From: Prorocentrum cordatum
Lineage: Eukaryota; Sar; Dinophyceae; Prorocentrales; Prorocentraceae
NCBI GenBank assembly: GCA_963575745.1
Contig: CAUYUJ010018886.1
Span: forward strand, 36,001-100,000
Length of the DNA stretch: 64,000 nt
Direction of reading: 5' to 3'
In this document: positions 51,519 through 62,154 of the stretch, in pieces
Layout: every line of letters begins with the position of its first letter
Position numbering within the stretch: position 1 is the stretch's first letter
The notes under the pieces: model-generated
Told to the model about the DNA's origin: nothing
Database searches by the model: none
Seen by the model: the letters and a program-made list of their open reading frames with translations, nothing else
Translations under genes and position numbers: made by a program

Positions 51519-51634
51519 GGGTATAACATGAGAGGAGAGATGATATTTATGTGGGGGTGGAGATGCGGGGGGGATTGATAGCCACCGCAGGTGAGTGCCT
51601 ATGCAGGTAGGTATTCCTGGCCTTGCCTTGTTAG
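51519..51634 (+). repeat. Q tail, joined to GC minisatellite
   Basis: Complete Q beginning in GGGTATAACATGAG and ending TTGTTAG, followed by CCCTAAA. Same junction type as 37107/37108. Confidence 0.85.
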
Positions 51635-51661
51635 ACCCTAAACCCTAAACCCGAAACCCTA

Positions 51662-51694
<33 letters not shown>

Positions 51695-51731
51695 CCCTAA
51701 CCTAACCCTAACCCTAACCCTAACCCTAAAT
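51635..51731 (+). repeat. CCCTAAA/CCCTAA array
   Basis: About fourteen units after Q, C-rich strand on plus, then TTCCCAAGC of the duplicated segment. Confidence 0.9.
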
Positions 51732-52043
51732 TCCCAAGCGCCTCGTTGTGCTTCTGTCCACCCACCGCGCATCACCGTCGCCGTCTACGAGAGACAGGGC
51801 ATCTCTGAGAAGCGTCAGCTGGTTGCCAGACTGGGTCGCCCATGCAGCCGTAGGCTGCCCCTTGGGAGTCGCGATTCAAAGATAAACTCCTCCTGGTCCT
51901 CGAAAAATATAACACCCTAAACCCAAAGACTTTTGACTTGTAGTTCGCCCCTCTGCTTCTCCGACACGTAAAAACACGTGTGGAGCGCTCCGAGCGCCTC
52001 TGGGCGCATGTGGGAGCGCCTGGGGGCGCCTGGGAGCGTCTGG

Positions 52044-52078
<35 letters not shown>

Positions 52079-52194
52079 TGCGGGAAGCGCTTGGGAGCGC
52101 CTGGGAACGCTTGGGAGCGCCTGGGAGCGCCTGGGATCGCCGGGGAACGCCTGGGAGCGCCTGTGAGCGCCTGGGAGCGCTTGGGAGCGCTTGG

Positions 52195-52270
<76 letters not shown>

Positions 52271-52370
52271 TTGGAACGCATTGGGAATTTAGGGGCCAGC
52301 GGCCCTAAACCCTAAAAGGCTTTAGTTTGGGAGGTCGCCGGCCATGCGGCCGGGGGTGGGAAGTGGTTGC
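51732..52370 (+). repeat. Second copy of the 32967-33755 segment
   Basis: Same left part, decamer array (about 52000-52275) and right part. It breaks off after GGGGGTGGGAAG at about 52365, where another decamer array starts instead of the hairpin seen at 33745. Confidence 0.85.
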
Positions 52371-52493
52371 AGCTCTTGGGAGCGCTTGGGAGCGCTTGGG
52401 AGCGCCTGAGAACGCCTGGGGAGCGCCTGGGGGCTCCTGGGAGCGCTTGGGAGCGCTTGGGAGCGCCTGGGAGCGCCTGGGAGCGCTTGGGAT

Positions 52494-52526
<33 letters not shown>

Positions 52527-52991
52527 TTGGGAGCGTCGGGAGCGCTTGGGAACGCCTGGAAGCGCCTGGAAGCGCTTGGGAGCGCCTGGAGCGCGTGCGA
52601 GCGCTTGGGAGCGCTTGGAAGCGCTTGGGAGCGCCGGAGAACGGCTGGGAGCGCTTGGGAGCGCCTGGGAGCGCCTGGGAGCGCCTGGCAGCGCTTGGGG
52701 GCGCCTGGGAGCGCCTGGGAGCGCCGGGGAACACTGTGCAGCGCCTGGGAGCGCCTGGGAGCGCTCGGGAGCGCCTGGGCGATCTGGCAGACCGAAATCA
52801 CGGGGGCGAGCTGGCAGACCGAAATCACGCGGGCGGCACGTCCTGCGCTGGCGCAGTGAGGCGGAACGGAGGCAGCGCCGGGAGCGCCTGGGGGCGCCTG
52901 GGAGCGCCTGGCAGCGCTTGGGGGCGCCTGGGAGCGCCTGGGAGCGCCGGGGAACGCTGTGCAGCGCCTGGGGGCGCCTGGGAGCGCTTGG

Positions 52992-53026
<35 letters not shown>

Positions 53027-53962
53027 TTTGGGAGCGCCTGGGCGATCTGGCGGACCGAAATCACGGGGGCGAGCCGCCAGACCGAAATCACGCAGGCGGC
53101 ACGTCCCGCGCTGGCGCAGTGAGGTGGGACGGAGGCAGCGCCGGGAGCGCCTGGGGGCGCCGGGAGCGCCTGGGAGCGCCAAGCCAGGCCAGGCCCGCGC
53201 GTGACACCCCTACCCGCTCAGCCCGGCACAACAAGCATGGGAGAGCGCTGGGCAGCGCTTGGGAACGCCTGGGAGCGCCTGGGAGCGCTTGGGAGCGCTT
53301 GGGAGCGCCTGAGAACGCCTGGGGAGCGCCTGGGAGCGCTTGGGAGCGCCTGGGAGCGCCTGGGAGCGCCCTGGAGCGCCTGTCGCCGGCCAGGACCGGG
53401 GGCGCATCTGCTCGTCGAAATGTCTACGACAGTGAAGGGTCAGAATGTCGAAATGTCTGCGACATCAGAAAAATAGGAATGTCGAAACGAAGGGGACCTG
53501 GTGCCCGGACCTGCCCCGCAGCCATTTCGACAAAGGCAGTCTTGTTGTCGTAGACATTTCGACAAAACGAGCCCCGAAGACACCGTAGACATTTCAACGT
53601 TTCGACCGTCGAAACGTCTACGCAGAAGACATGCGAGGCGCAGACATTTCGGCCCGCTTCACTCTCGAAGACGTCGCAGACATTTCGACGGCAACGCATC
53701 TCTTGATGTGGTAGACATTTCGACGCCCCAGCACCCCCTACTGTCGCAGACATTTCGACGGGCTGACGTCTCCTTGATGTCGTAGAGTAGACATTTCGAC
53801 GAATATATTTCTTTATGTGACAGACATTTCGACGCGCGAGCGCTTGGGAGCGCCGGGGAGCGCCTGGGAGCGCCGAGGAGCGCCTGGGAGCGCCTGGGAG
53901 CGCTTGGGTTGAGAACCTGGGAGCGCATGGGAGCGCTTGGGAGCGCCGGGGAGCGCCCCGGG

Positions 53963-53996
<34 letters not shown>

Positions 53997-54033
53997 TGGG
54001 GAGCGCCTGGGAAGCGCTTGGGAGCGTCTGGGG

Positions 54034-54067
<34 letters not shown>

Positions 54068-54068
54068 T
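52371..54068 (+). repeat. Long 10-bp GGGAGCGCCT array with embedded segments
   Basis: Most of the interval is GGGAGCGCCT/GGGAGCGCTT decamers. A 100-bp insert with CAGACCGAAATCACG twice and GGCGCAGTGAGG appears at about 52777 and again at 53043, showing duplication of array plus insert. 53405-53835 is a different array (next entry). ORFs of up to about 400 codons here are products of a stop-free decamer. Confidence 0.9.
53405..53835. repeat. Array of AGACATTTCGAC motifs that changes orientation
   Basis: At least eleven copies of a 15-17 base word occur at 30-50 base spacing. The first two (about 53416, 53447) read GTCGAAATGTCTACGAC on plus; those from 53551 on read GTAGACATTTCGAC. Near the switch is a perfect palindrome, ACGTTTCGAC-C-GTCGAAACGT (53597-53617). 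Spacers are unique and not protein-like. Confidence 0.85.
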
Positions 54069-54176
54069 TGGGGGCCCAGCCCAGCTCAGCCCCAGTGAGG
54101 ACAGACCAGGCCAGGCCCGCGTTGGAAGGGGTACTGCGAAGGGCACCAGAGAAGTCCGTAGAGCACAATGAGATGC

Positions 54177-54212
54177 GAGGGGGCGCCAGACCCGCCCCCT
54201 CGCGCTCCCCCA
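54177..54212. repeat. Hairpin GAGGGGG...CCCCCTC, copy 2 of 3
   Basis: GCGAGGGGGCGCCAGAC followed by CCGCCCCCTCGCG can fold back. Relatives lie at 27636-27670 and 61484-61519, in each case near a 10-bp decamer array. Confidence 0.6.
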
Positions 54213-54452
54213 CCCGCCAAATCTTCGAGGGCGCCATGTGCGAGCTCCAGCCAGGACTTTCCCAAGCCACGGGCAGACTCAGATTGGCCCCAGAATATAA
54301 TGCTCGAGGCCCGATGCCCCCTGCCGCTGCTCCTCGCCCCTGCTTTCCCGCCGTTGCCATCTGGCTCGAAGCGAAACTGCCGGCGCCTCGCGCTGCTTTG
54401 CTACCCGAACAGCACGCCCCGCACCGAGCAGCCGCTACCGAGCTTGGAGACC

Positions 54453-56066
54453 ATGCCGCCCAAGTTCCGACAGGTTGACGTGCTCGCCGCGCTCCGCCGC
54501 GGGGAGGCTGAGGAAGCCATTCGCGCCGACCTCCAGGCCCGCGGATGCCCGCCGCCGCGCATCTCCCAGCTGTGCAAGGGCGCGCGCGACATCATGAAGG
54601 CGGATGTTGATGCTGAGTACGTGGAAGCGGATCACGTGGCGCCGGCCGTGCGGAAGCGGCCAGCCAGCGCCGCGCCGATGGCGGCGGCGGCGGTGCGGCG
54701 CCGCCTGAGCGGGAAGCAGCCCGGCGAGGCTGTCGCGCCGCCCCCGCCGCCGCCCCCGCACCCGCAGAAACGCCCGGCGTCTCAGCCTGGCGCCAGGGCG
54801 CCCAAGCACCCGAGGATCGAGAACGACGCGGAGGTCGACGACGCCGTGGCGGCGGGCCCAGTGGTGAAGAAGCCGGCAGGGCAACGCGGCTCGTCTGACT
54901 TCTGCATCGGCTGGAAGCAGCCGCAGGAAGGCTCCGACGAGGTCATCCAGCAGGACTGCGCGTTCTCCACCTCCACTCCTGGCGCCAAGGTACGGCGGGG
55001 ACGCGGCGGAAAGAAACACTGCTTCTGCTGCGACGTCGATGCCCTGCCAGAGAAGGTGAAGAACGTCAAGGGCAGGGAGAGCGCCATGCGCTACCTGAGG
55101 GCGCTCCACCAGTTCGAGGGCAAGACCCCGCACGACCTCTTCAAGACGAGGGTGGAGAAGGCCGGGTTCGAGATCCCCGAGGACCGCGTGAGGCAGCCGA
55201 AGCGCGGCCGCACGCCCGCCGAGAAGAAAGTGGCGGACTGGGCCGATGCCAGGGCGAAGCGGCAGACCACCCAGGAGCCGCCCGACCGCAAGCAGAAGCG
55301 AAAGTTCCGCCAGGAGGTGCTCGAGGACCAGCGGTACGCTAAGAACCTGGTCTTCCCTGGGTCGGAGAGGCGCGAGCGCGCCTCTGGGGCGGAGCTGGAT
55401 GCGCACCTGGACAACGGGACTGGCCTCCCGCCTGCGGAGTACTCCGACTACTCCAAGGCCTTGGAGGCCTGGTGCCTCCGCGGCTCCTGGGGCATGTGCC
55501 CGAAGTGCCAAGCGATGCAGCCGCGCGAGTTCTACGAGGCGGACCTCAGGCGCGAGCGCAAGCCCGAGCTGGCCAAGTCGCAGTGCAAGCTCTGCAACGC
55601 GAAGCGCAAGCACTACGTCCCAAAGCCCGAGGACGTCCCGAAGCCGCTGCAGGACCTCACGCCCGAGATCATCAGTGCGCTGAGCCTGCTGGACGTGGAC
55701 GTCGGCGCGGTGGTCCGCTCCCACGACGCCAAGGGGAAACCCAACGGCTACCGCAAGAAAGCGAAGATGATCCGCTTCTCCTGGTCGGAGCACGCCCCGA
55801 AGAAGAAGTTCAGGAACGTCCCGCACGCGGACCGCGAGAAGGCGAAGGCCGCCTACGATTACCTGATGGACAGCAAGGAGAGCTGCTACAAGGACTTCAA
55901 GATGCTGCGCGGGAAGTTCTTCGACGGCAAGAGTCGCAAACCCGACGAGCGCCAGCGGAGGCGCCCGATCAACTTCATCGAGCAGGCGCAAAAGGGCAGA
56001 CTAGGGAACCCCGTTCGGGCAACAGGGAGCAACCTTGCCCCGAACACACTGTCCAGCGTGCTCGAG
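54453..56066 (+). CDS. Helitron N-terminal region, exon 1
   Basis: 538 codons from the ATG at 54453 (MPPKFRQVD), chosen because the frame upstream to 54168 has a different, Pro-rich composition and covers a hairpin. The N-terminus is short helical, followed by an Ala/Pro-rich linker with KRPA repeats, a Cys cluster HCFCCD (about 55020), basic stretches, and a zinc-binding-type domain with C-x2-C at 55497/55506 and a second C-x2-C (CKLC, about 55590). TPEIISALSLLDVDVG (about 55660) is the signature seen ahead of the Rep in Helitron proteins. Continuing in frame gives a stop at 56073. Splicing at 56066 to 56134 instead yields the expected AIWPHLYW continuation. Confidence 0.7.
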
Positions 56067-56133
56067 GCTCGATAGGTTTGCCTCCTGTACACCGGCAGGG
56101 GCCCCCAGAGTCCGCCCTTAGGTCGGTCTCGAG
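56067..56133 (+). other. Inferred GC-AG intron 1 of the Helitron
   Basis: 67 bases. The exon ends CTCGAG and the intron begins GCTCGATAGG; it ends GGTCTCGAG before TGCGCC. The direct repeat CTCGAG sits at both splice points, and removal changes frame exactly as needed. GC donors and short direct repeats at intron ends are known features of dinoflagellate introns. Confidence 0.5.
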
Positions 56134-58299
56134 TGCGCCATCTGGCCCCACCTGTATTGGACGAAGAAGATGTGCGAGTCGTACGAGCGCTACACGGACG
56201 AGCGCCGCGAGGAGCGGCGCGCCCGCAAGAAGGGCGGCCGCGGCGCTGCGGCAGAGGACGAGGATGACTCGAACATCGAGAGCAACGACGATGACGCGCA
56301 GTCCGCGAGCGCAGGCCGCGACCCGCACGACAGGCAGGACAGCGATCATGACAGTGAGCACGGCGACGGCGAGTCCTCCGACTCTGGCAGCGAGGCAGCT
56401 GACGGCGACAGCGACCAAGAGGCAGAGGATGATGCAGGCGAGGCAGAAGGCTCTGGGCGTCACAGCATCAAGAAGAGCTTCATGGCAAAGGTCCTGTCCC
56501 CGCTCATCGGCTACGGGACCTCGTTCGAGCTGCTCCAATACGTCTATGATCTGAACCTGCGGAGCACGCCGGGCAGTCGCAAGAACCTCGGCCTCGGGAC
56601 AAGGTCCCCATGCGCGTGCTCATGAAGGACAATTCCTTCAGCCCGCTATACTGGAAGGAGGTGCACAACGGGCTCATCGACCTGGTGCGCCAAGTGGGCA
56701 TGCCCAAGATGTTCTGGACGATGTCCCCCTACGAGTACCTCGCGCCCTACCACGAGTGGGTCCAGGACGAGATGTCCAAGAGTCTGAGCAAGCGGATGCA
56801 CCTCCCCGCGGCGGAGAGCCTCCACGTGACGCGCGCATTATTGCAGATCACGCACGGGCTCCTCACGGGCGTCAACCGCACAGGGCGAGCGAAGCAGCTG
56901 GGCGGAGGCGCGTGGAAGAAGCACATCCTCAGCAGCAAGGCGGAGGGTGGCAAGCCCATCAAGCTCATCGTCTTCACGCGCATCGAACTCCAGGATGGGA
57001 GCCGCAAAGAGGGCACGTTCCGCTACCAGGGGAGCGGGCGACCGCACGCGCACATCCTGATATTCGCTGACGAGCTCGAACCCGCGAGGCTGGAGCAGTT
57101 CGTCAAGGCGAGCATGCCCGTGGCAGAGGACCTGGCGCTGAAGGGCAAAGTCAAGTGCTCGCAGAAGGACCGCGACGAGGACTGCAAGTGGCCCATCTAC
57201 GACGGCCCCGAGGGCTGGAACGAGGACGACGGCACGCTCAAGCTGAAGCACTCCGCGGAGGACAGGGACGAGGGCGTCCACCGCGCCTTCTTCGTGGACG
57301 TCATGGACGGCTTCCCTTGCCACCAAGACCTCCAGGTCTCAGACGGAGAGTCCATGCTGCTTCAGTACGTGGCGAAGTACGCTGCCAAATTCTCCGACTC
57401 CTCCTTCGACGAGTGGTTCAACGACGAGGGATCTGCGACCTCGGTGGCGCGCCGCATGGTCAACGAGTACCACCCCTACGAGCCCGAGATGTGGCTCCAG
57501 CTCAACGGTCAGAACTTCAAGCAGTGGCACTTCTCCACCGTGAGCAGGGGCAAACGCGACATCCAGGCGCCCTGGCCGGGCATGGAGACGCCGCCCGCAT
57601 ACGTGGACCAGTACTGCGCGGCCAGCCGCACCTGGCGCCGTGCCGACATGCCCCTGCTGGAGTTCCTGCGGAAGGCTGGAGACGATGGCCAGATCGTCCA
57701 CTGGATTCAGAAGCCGTGGCGCGAGGAGGTGCTCGTCGTGGCATTCGCAACATACGTCAAGAAGGGCGGCAAGCTGCCATTCCAAAGTTCCGCGCCGGCG
57801 CCACGAAGAAGGAGTTCAAGGCCTTTGCTGGGAGAGAGGAGCAAGGCGCCGACGACTTCCGCGCGTTCGCCAAGTGGCACGTCGAGGAGAAGCTCAACGC
57901 GGAGATGAGCGCGCAGGTGCAGATCGACCCGCTCGAGGTGGGCTCGCTCGCAGACTTTGCCAACGACTACCCGATGAACGGCGAGAAGATCGTCGCTGCC
58001 GACCACGTCTACCGCCTGAACGACAAGTTCTTCGGCCAGTGGCTGGCGCTGCACGTGCCTGTCTCGAACAGCATGGACGAGCTCCTGGACGCGGACGTCG
58101 ATCGCCTGGTGCCCAAGAAGTACCGCTGGTTCGCCGCGGCGCTGCGGCGCTGCGACGACCACGACCGCGCGCCCGTCCAGCTCCGCGACTTCTGGAGGCT
58201 GCCCCACAGGATCAGGAGCGAGATGAAGCAGGAGGCCAGCACCGACGACCACATCGAGGACGTCCAGGAGATGGTCCACGGGCAGATTGAACTGGTGGA
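56134..58299 (+). pseudogene. Helitron Rep (HUH endonuclease) region, frameshifted
   Basis: After CAIWPHLYW comes a basic then strongly acidic Asp/Glu/Ser linker (56200-56460). The Rep core follows: FWTMSPYEY (about 56712), HUH motif with His at 57045 and 57051 (GRPHAHILIF), and the paired tyrosines 57366 and 57378 in YVAKYAAK. The HUH histidines bind the metal; the tyrosines would cut and join the transposon strand. Two single-base deletions break the frame: one G near 56604 (between GLGTR and VPMRVL) and one A in the AAA at 57784-57786 (between KLPFQ and KFRAGAT). A post-Rep region to about 58299 is intact in its own frame. As assembled, no full protein can be made. Confidence 0.75.
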
Positions 58300-59556
58300 C
58301 GATACCTGCCGGGCGCACGCAACCGCGCCGAGGAGGAGACAGCCGCGGTGGCTGCGGCGGCGGCGAGCGGCCGCCGCGGGGGCGCTGGCCCCGCCGCCCC
58401 GCACCAGTTCAACGCCCAGCAGAAGAAGGTGGAGAAGGCGGTCAACAAGGCCGTTGACCGCGCCGCCATCTATAACCACAGCGACAGCGCCTCCGCGGTC
58501 GAGAGGGCGGGCGACGATGCTTGGCAGAACAACACGCCGACCATCGTCCTTGGCAAGCCAGGCACGGGCAAGACCACCGTCGTGAAGGAGTGCACCCGCC
58601 GCGCCTGCGAGAAGGGCGCCCAGGTCCTCTTCGCCCTGCCCAAGGCGCAGCTTGCGAGCCGCATGAAGGTGTCCCTCCGCGGCATCCAGAACGTCTGCGT
58701 GGACACCTGCCACGCGGCCTTCAAGTTCGGCCAGCCCGAGTCCGAGGCGCTGCACCTGATGAGCTCCTACGACATGGCCGTGGTCGACGAGGTCTCGCTT
58801 CTCGACATGCCCCACTCCGAGAAGCTGATGAAGATGTGGGCCGCGGCGCAGAAGCTCCCAGCCTTTGTCATCCTGGGCGACAAGTACCAGCTGCCCGCCA
58901 TTGACGCGGTCAAGAACGGTCGCCCGTGGGAGAACGCCGCCTGGAAAAAGTGCAGAGTGATCACCCTGCACCAGGCCTGGCGCTGCAAGGACCCCGAGTT
59001 CCTCAAGGTCCTCGACAAGCTCCGCGTGGACAAGCCCAGCAAGAAAATGCTCAGGACCATGCGCCGCGGCCGCAAAGCCTGGAACTGGGAGCACCCCGAC
59101 GCGGACGACATCAAGCGCCACCTCGACGAGCATCCAGAGACCGTCATCGTCACGTGCACGCGCCACAAAGCGGAGGAGATCAACAATCTCGCCGTGGAGG
59201 GCCTCTTCGCGGGGCGCAGGCCCATCGCGGTGATCGACGGGGACATCGACATCAACCCCGATAACTGCACCAAGGACGGCTTCCGCGACGACCGCAGGCC
59301 CATTCCTGCCAAGGTGCCGATCTACAGAGGTGCTCGTCTCTACCTCGCACAGAGCGTGCGCAAGGAGGACGACTACGTCAACGGCATGGCCTGCGCGGTC
59401 GAGAGGTTCACGCCGAACGGCGACGGCGGCGCGCTCCTCGTCCGCACCAAGACGAATCAGCTCCTGCCCATCACCAAGTGGACCAACAAGAAGATCGATG
59501 GCCGCAACGTGCGCCACTTCCCCGTCAGGCTCGGCTACGCGAGCACCATCCACAAG
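58300..59556 (+). pseudogene. Helitron Pif1-type helicase, exon 2 part
   Basis: A third one-base deletion near 58302 separates this frame from the Rep. The helicase begins after an Ala/Gly/Glu linker at FNAQQKKVEKAV (about 58408). Walker A is GKPGTGKTT (58552-58578), Walker B VVDEVSLL with Asp-Glu at 58786-58791, motif III ILGDKYQLPAI (about 58870), then a typical middle domain, and RLGYASTIHK at the splice site 59556. This superfamily-1B DNA helicase unwinds the donor strand during rolling-circle transposition. All ATPase motifs seen are intact. The antisense ORF over this region is a shadow. Confidence 0.8.
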
Positions 59557-59731
59557 GCAAGGACACGGGGGATGGCAGAGGCAGCGCCCCCCCCCTGGCA
59601 GACGTGCTCGCTTGTCGGACACCCCGAGCGCGACGCGAGCGAGAGACGAGTCCTCTCGCGCTGCGTTCGGGGCGCCCCAGACTGGCGAGCGCTGGCAGAA
59701 GGGAACGCGCTGCGTCTGCCAACCCGATCAG
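59557..59731 (+). other. Inferred GC-AG intron 2 of the Helitron
   Basis: 175 bases starting GCAAGG after CACAAG and ending CCCGATCAG before GTGCAG. Removal joins TIHK to VQGDEF in frame, restoring the helicase motif IHK-x-QG that the unspliced sequence breaks. Confidence 0.7.
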
Positions 59732-59899
59732 GTGCAGGGCGATGAGTTCAAGCACATCACCGTCGTGCTCGATAAGCAGTTCTGCCCGTCGGCGGGATAC
59801 ACGGCGTTGTCGCGCGTGGAGCGCGCTGCCGACTACAAGCTCGCGGGCGCGTTGACGCCCGAGCACTTCGTGCCCGCCACCTGGATGGATCCCTCCTGA
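59732..59899 (+). CDS. Helitron helicase, exon 3 (motif VI and C-terminus)
   Basis: 56 codons including the stop. It contains QGDEF, then GYTALSRVERAADYKL (about 59793-59840), the motif VI arginine-finger segment of Pif1/RecD helicases, and ends WMDPS. It is in frame with exon 2 only after removal of 59557-59731. Confidence 0.75.
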   Translation: MQGDEFKHITVVLDKQFCPSAGYTALSRVERAADYKLAGALTPEHFVPATWMDPS

Positions 59900-60069
59900 G
59901 CGGGCCCGCAGCACGCGCGCGTGGGGGCCACCGCAGACGCCGCCGGCGACACAGGTCGGCGGCGACACGAGCCGCGTGGCGCGCCCAGACACTGTTCTCC
60001 ACGGCCTCAGCCACCTGCCCACAAGTGCGGCTGCTGCGCGTCGGATATTCCAGCACGAGAGCCGCCTGC

Positions 60070-60311
60070 AAGACCTCCCCCCCTTCCTCCGAAGGGGGGG
60101 CGAAGGGGGGGTAGCTGGACCGATAGTTGATGCCCAAGGAACATGACCGCCAGCATGGAACTTCCCCCCATGAGAAGGGGGGAGCGAGGGGGGTAGGACA
60201 ACCCTAAACTGGTACTTTTGGGTGGGGGGTGGGAGCGGGATCGCATAGCAGCCGGCCCCCCCCCCCCCTCAACCTCTTGAAGGAGGGGGGTCGAGCTGCT
60301 TCCGCCCAGCG
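60070..60311 (+). repeat. C/G hairpins and palindromic module, copy 3
   Basis: A first foldback at 60078-60112 (CCCCCCC...GGGGGGG twice). Then a module with the plan of 28186-28375: CCCCCC-ATGAGAA-GGGGGG (60161-60181), CCCTAAA, TGGGTGGGG, a C-run/TTGAAGGAGGGGGG hairpin (60256-60290) and CCCTAAA. Confidence 0.6.
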
Positions 60312-60418
60312 ATGCCCTAAACCCTAAACCCTAAACCCTAACCCTAAACCCTAACCCTCACCCTCGCCCTAACCCTAACCCTAACCCTAACCCTCACCCT
60401 AAACACTAAACCCTCAAC
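60312..60418 (+). repeat. CCCTAAA/CCCTAA array with CCCTCA variants
   Basis: About fifteen units, C-rich strand on plus. Confidence 0.9.
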
Positions 60419-60699
60419 TGCAAGCCACGGGCGGTGCAACGCCCGTAGCCCGTGGCGCCTGGCCGAGCGCTCAGCGAGCCTGCCCAATTCCACGTACGTG
60501 GCACCGACGAAGCGTGCAGCGCTGAGGAGGCATTCGCTCGCCGCGCGTATGCGGCCGCCGCTTGTTCGCTTAATGAAAAGAACCCTTAACCTCAGACCCC
60601 AGCCAAAGGGTTCCCTACGATCGGTACCATCCCCTGGGGCTCCAAACCTGCGGTGCTCCCTGGTTGCTCCAAACCTTTGAAGTTACCGCATACGGCGCT
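60419..60699. other. Unique spacer, nothing recognised
   Basis: Contains the small inverted repeat CCACGGGC...GCCCGTAGCCCGTGG (about 60425-60454). No gene is seen. Confidence 0.3.
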
Positions 60700-61375
60700 C
60701 CAAACGCTTCCAAACGCTCCAGGCGCTCCCAAGGGCTCTCCAAGCGCTCCCGGCGCGCCCCCAGGCGCTCCCAAGCGTTCCCAGGCGCTCCCCGGCGCTC
60801 CCAGGCGCTCCCAAGTGCTCCCAAGCGCTCCCAGGCGCTCCCAGGCGCCTCCAAGCTTTCCCAAGCGCTCCCGGCACGCTCCCAAGCGCTCCCAGGCGCT
60901 CCCAGGCGCTCCCGGCACGCTCCCAGGCGCTCTCGGCACGCTCCCACGCGCTCCCAGGCGCTCCCAGGCGCTCCCAAGCGCTCCCAAGCGCTCCTGGGCG
61001 CTCCTGGGCGCTCCCGGCACGCACCCAGGCGCGTTCCCAGGCGCGCGCTGGCTGCGCTCCCAGGCGCCCCCACGCGCTCCCAAGCGCTCCCGGCACGCCC
61101 CCAGGCGCTCCCAGGCGCTCGCAAGCGCTCCCAAGCGCTCCCAGCACGCTCCTGGCGCGCTCCCAGGCGCTCGCAGGCGCTCCCCAGCGTTTCCAGCGCT
61201 GCCACAACTCCGAAGCGCTCCTAAGCGCTCCCCGGCGCTCCCAAGTGCTACCGGGCGCCCAAGCATTCCCACGCGCTCTTCAGCACCCACAAGCGCTCCA
61301 AGGCGCCACGCGGTGCTCCCATGCGCTCCCGCGCGCTCCCAAGCGTGCCCAGGCGGTTCCAGGCAGTCCCAGGGC
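60700..61375 (-). repeat. 10-bp GGGAGCGCCT array, reverse orientation
   Basis: CGCTCCCAGG/CGCTCCCAAG decamers, i.e. GGGAGCGCCT on minus, with GGCACG interruptions. It is more diverged than the arrays at 33200 and 52000-54068. Frames of up to 450 codons are artefacts. Confidence 0.9.
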
Positions 61376-62154
61376 TCCTGGGGGAAGCTCCAAGCGCTCT
61401 CCCAGCGCTGCCAGAGGGCCCCCCAAGGCATTCCACGGGCTCTGCCATGGAGGTGCTGCCGCAACCATGCGCGCGCATCGTGGCGAGGGGGTGCCAGACC
61501 CACCCCCTCGCGCCCCCCCTCCAGCCGTCCGAAGCTCGCGCCGAAGGCGGCTGCGTCGATGATTGCAATCGCTTCAGCGGGGGGGCGACCCCAAAGGCGA
61601 AACCCAAAGCCGCGGGCGAATGCAACTGCCGTGCGCGTCGCCGTCAGCGAGGAGCCCGACGGCGCAACCACTCGCTTGAGGCGCAGGGGAACCCATAGTA
61701 TTGTCCCGCCAGCGCCCTTGCAGTGCTGCTTTCCAATGCCGACGGCAAATGCCAGACCCCCGTGGATCTGCTGTGCCAGCGGCAGCCCAACGGCGAAGCT
61801 CCACGCCGAAGGCGCAAACGGCTGCCTCATCGACAAGGCGAGCTGGCGCGCCAGCGCCATGCACCCTGCGCGCGTGCTCGCATCGGCGCGCATTGCTACG
61901 GCCGCGGCCGCGCGCGCTTCCCAGCATTCGCAGCCCAGTGTCACAACCCAGTGCCGAAGGCAAAGGCGTCAACGCATGGACATGCTGCGCCAGCGGCAGC
62001 CCAACGGCGAAGCTAATCGCCGGCATCGCCAACGGCTGCCTCTTCAACGGGGCGACGAGCCGAAGCGCCGCCTACGCCACGCGCCCTGCGCGCGTGCTCA
62101 CGTGGATGCGCAGTGCCACGGCCGCGTTGGCGATCGCCCGCGCGCGCCACTTCG
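61376..62154. repeat. GC-rich segment with hairpin and a 200-bp internal duplication
   Basis: The hairpin GCGAGGGGGTGCCAGAC...CACCCCCTCGCG is at 61484-61519. 61734-61920 and 61945-62140 share GCCAGCGGCAGCCCAACGGC, AACGGCTGCCTC and CCCTGCGCGCGTGCTC, so they are diverged copies about 210 bases apart. Frames are open on both strands, Ala/Arg-rich, and not recognisable as a gene. Confidence 0.55.

Larger units (their letters stand above)
54170..60120 (+). mobile_element. Helitron-like rolling-circle transposon with inferred introns
   Basis: A collinear series of domains typical of Helitrons runs on plus: N-terminal cysteine-rich domain, acidic linker, Rep endonuclease with HUH and double-Tyr motifs, SF1B Pif1-like helicase ending at 59899. 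A GC-rich hairpin (54177-54212) lies before the coding part and a C/G-rich hairpin followed by GTAG (60078-60112) after it. I could not fix the classic TC...CTRR ends, so the outer limits are approximate. Reading frames are separated by two likely introns and three single-base deletions. Confidence 0.75.

Noticed and set aside
52322-53553. Repeat proteins with GSAWERLGAP or ALPGAPRRSQ units (also 33017-33660, 60592-61944)
   Set aside because: The 10-bp decamer gives the same peptide in every frame; no start context, domain or conservation supports a gene.
53405-53835. CRISPR-like repeats and spacers
   Set aside because: Word length, variable spacing, orientation change and eukaryotic context do not fit, and no Cas-like gene is present.
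54435-55991. 518-codon minus ORF opposite the Helitron N-terminus, and 58009-59622 minus
   Set aside because: Shadows of GC-rich coding sequence on plus that has recognisable Helitron motifs.
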